From Alphaproteobacteria bacterium (GTDB lineage Bacteria; Pseudomonadota; Alphaproteobacteria; Sphingomonadales; Sphingomonadaceae): a DNA stretch of 6,052 bases. A program made the translations under genes and the position numbers. How positions within the stretch are numbered: the first letter of the stretch is position 1; the number at the start of each line of letters is the position of its first letter. This document shows, piece by piece, positions 4,956 to 6,052 of this stretch. The stretch covers positions 1-6,052 of the forward strand of contig JAHJSJ010000018.1 of the NCBI GenBank assembly GCA_018830415.1, read 5' to 3'. Under the pieces are notes generated by a model. It was not told the DNA's origin, did not search any database, and saw nothing but the letters and a program-made list of their open reading frames with translations.

Positions 4956-5738
4956 TCAGATCACGGCGCGGCGATAAATATGCCAAGTGGCATGGCCTAG
5001 CACCGGCAGCGCGATCATCAGGCCGAGGAAGGCCGGCACCATCGCCGCAAACAACAGCGCGGCGATAATCGCCGCCCAGCCGATCATCACGGCAAAATTG
5101 GTGCGCACCACCTTGAAACTGGCGATGATCGCAGTGAGGAAATCGACCTGGCGTTCGACCAGCATCGGCAGGCTGATTACCGTCATCGCGTAAAAGGCAA
5201 AGGCCATCATCGCGCCGACCGCGCTGCCCACCGCCAGCATCATCAGCCCCGCCGGGGTAACGAGTGCCGCTATCGATTCGCCGCCCATTCCGCTTTCCGC
5301 CATAAACACCGCAAAGATGCCATGCGCCACGATCATCCAGAATGAAAAGGCGACGAATACGATCACCCCCATCGACAGAATCTGTTCATCGCCGTGGCCC
5401 CTGAGCGCGCCGAACACTGCGCGCCACGACAGCGGCTCTGCCAGTTCCCGCCTGCGGCTTGCCTCGTAAAAGCCGACTGCGATGAACGGTGCCACCAGCG
5501 GAAAACCCGCAATCGCCGGGATCAGCCAGCCAGGTCCGCTTGCCGACAAGGCCGCCCAGCCAATCGCAAGGCCGGCCAGCACATAAACGCCGCCGAAAAA
5601 CAGGCCGAACTGCGGCATGGCCAGAAAATCGCGCCAGCCTGCGGCAAGCGCATCGGCAAGATCGCCCCAGGCCAGATCACTCGCAACCTGCGGCGGTGCA
5701 CTCGTCGGCGCAGCCTTGTCCTGTTCCAGCGTCTCCAT
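4956..5738 (-). CDS. DUF2189-family multi-pass inner-membrane protein
   Basis: This 260-residue integral membrane protein has no known biochemical role. After a hydrophilic, probably cytoplasmic N terminus (1-43), hydrophobic segments lie at about 45-66, 70-92, 119-147, 161-194 (long enough for one or two crossings) and 215-246. The stretch EASRRRELAEPLSWRAVFG (92-110) and the C-terminal LPVLGHATWHIYRRAV (244-259) are the conserved loop and tail that mark DUF2189 proteins, common in Alphaproteobacteria. The frame is open to an ATG at 5801, but the ATG at 5738 is preferred because a strong GGGAGGAGAGG site (5745-5755, minus strand) precedes it and the 21 extra residues are atypical. It lies 75 bases downstream of leuA on the same strand; the pairing gives no functional hint. 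Confidence 0.88.
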   Translation of the reverse strand: METLEQDKAAPTSAPPQVASDLAWGDLADALAAGWRDFLAMPQFGLFFGGVYVLAGLAIGWAALSASGPGWLIPAIAGFPLVAPFIAVGFYEASRRRELAEPLSWRAVFGALRGHGDEQILSMGVIVFVAFSFWMIVAHGIFAVFMAESGMGGESIAALVTPAGLMMLAVGSAVGAMMAFAFYAMTVISLPMLVERQVDFLTAIIASFKVVRTNFAVMIGWAAIIAALLFAAMVPAFLGLMIALPVLGHATWHIYRRAVI

Positions 5739-5744
5739 CGCGGG

Positions 5745-5755
5745 CCTCTCCTCCC
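5745..5755 (-). promoter_or_regulatory. Strong ribosome binding site deciding the DUF2189 start
   Basis: Read on the minus strand this is GGGAGGAGAGG, ending six bases before the ATG at 5738. It lies inside the alternative longer frame from 5801 and argues for the shorter protein. Confidence 0.65.
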
Positions 5756-5775
5756 AGTGGTCAACCCGGCAATAG

Positions 5776-5801
5776 TTGCGCGCAAAATTGGCGCGGCGCA
5801 A
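5776..5801. repeat. Hairpin between leuA and the DUF2189 gene
   Basis: TTGCGCGC (5776-5783) pairs with GCGGCGCAA (5793-5801) as an 8-base stem with one bulged base and a 9-base AT-rich loop. It begins 12 bases past the leuA stop codon in minus-strand transcription. No U-run follows, so it is at best a weak terminator or a 3'-end stabilising structure for leuA mRNA. Confidence 0.3.
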
Positions 5802-5813
5802 GCGGCCGGACGA

Positions 5814-6052
5814 TCAGGAGGTGGGCGTGACAACCGCCGCATTGGCCGCGGAAAGCACCGCGCGCACGCTGGCGGTGGCGATGTCTTCGTCAATCCCGCA
5901 GCCCCAGATGGTCGCGCCGTTGGCCGCGCGGCATTCAAGATAGGCCGCCGCGCGCGCATCAGTGCCCGATCCCAGCGCGTGTTCGGAATAATCGATCACA
6001 TCAAGTTCGACCCCGAAGGCTTCGCGCAGGGTGCCCATAACGCTGGAAATCA
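5814..6052 (-). CDS. leuA: 2-isopropylmalate synthase, C-terminal part (partial)
   Basis: About 79 C-terminal residues are visible; the gene enters from the right edge and ends at the TGA at 5816-5814. The enzyme condenses acetyl-CoA with 2-oxoisovalerate, the first committed step of leucine synthesis, and its C-terminal LeuA dimer/allosteric domain senses leucine. The visible part matches that domain: LREAFGVELDVIDYSEHALG, then GTDARAAAYLECR, then GIDEDIATASVRAVLSAANA. The DYSEHALG and GIDxDIxTAS blocks are typical of the longer 'type 2' LeuA (Corynebacterium/yeast-like). An ATG at 6038 is internal, since codons continue to the edge without a stop. The catalytic barrel is outside the window. 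A related paralogue using the same regulatory domain, such as citramalate synthase, is less likely given these blocks. Confidence 0.88.
   Translation of the reverse strand, partial: ISSVMGTLREAFGVELDVIDYSEHALGSGTDARAAAYLECRAANGATIWGCGIDEDIATASVRAVLSAANAAVVTPTS

Noticed and set aside
5814..6038. A separate small 74-residue gene starting at 6038.
   Set aside because: Codons continue without a stop to the right edge and the residues match the LeuA C-terminal regulatory domain, so it is the end of leuA.

Overview
The window looks like a chromosomal segment of a GC-rich alphaproteobacterium, most likely a sphingomonad of the Erythrobacteraceae type. The pointers are protein style (the RecJ, LeuA and AHH-family sequences), strong GC bias at third codon positions and purine-rich ribosome binding sites. 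The taxonomic call is inference from these features; no rRNA or other marker gene is present. No tRNA, insertion sequence, CRISPR array, integrase or attachment site was seen, and no intergenic stretch exceeds about 190 bases.

Layout. Bases 1-610 (minus) hold the N-terminal 203 residues of RecJ, the 5'-3' single-strand DNA exonuclease, running off the left edge. Divergent from it, 693-1187 (plus) encodes a small flavodoxin-fold protein; the 82-base gap between them carries a perfect 13-base inverted repeat flanked by a repeated octamer. Next on the plus strand are 1292-2086, a 264-residue protein of unknown function whose C-terminal part resembles DUF4261, and 2087-2605, a compact AHH-family (HNH/EndoVII superfamily) predicted nuclease. 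These two lie in the same reading frame and are separated by a single TAG codon that abuts the next ATG.

From 2610 onward everything is on the minus strand. In transcription order: the C-terminal end of LeuA (2-isopropylmalate synthase, 5814 to the right edge), a DUF2189 multi-pass membrane protein (4956-5738), a COG3618-type amidohydrolase (3706-4767), and an FMN-dependent nitronate monooxygenase-like oxidoreductase (2610-3614). The last two are probably catabolic or detoxifying enzymes and may be co-transcribed. The AHH gene and the oxidoreductase gene converge with only four bases between their stop codons.

Most of the window is ordinary housekeeping and accessory metabolism. The part most worth a second look is 1292-2605, where a DUF4261-like protein and an AHH nuclease are split by one amber codon. 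They may form a translationally coupled pair, a readthrough fusion, or a split gene. I do not see enough to claim a new defence or toxin system.
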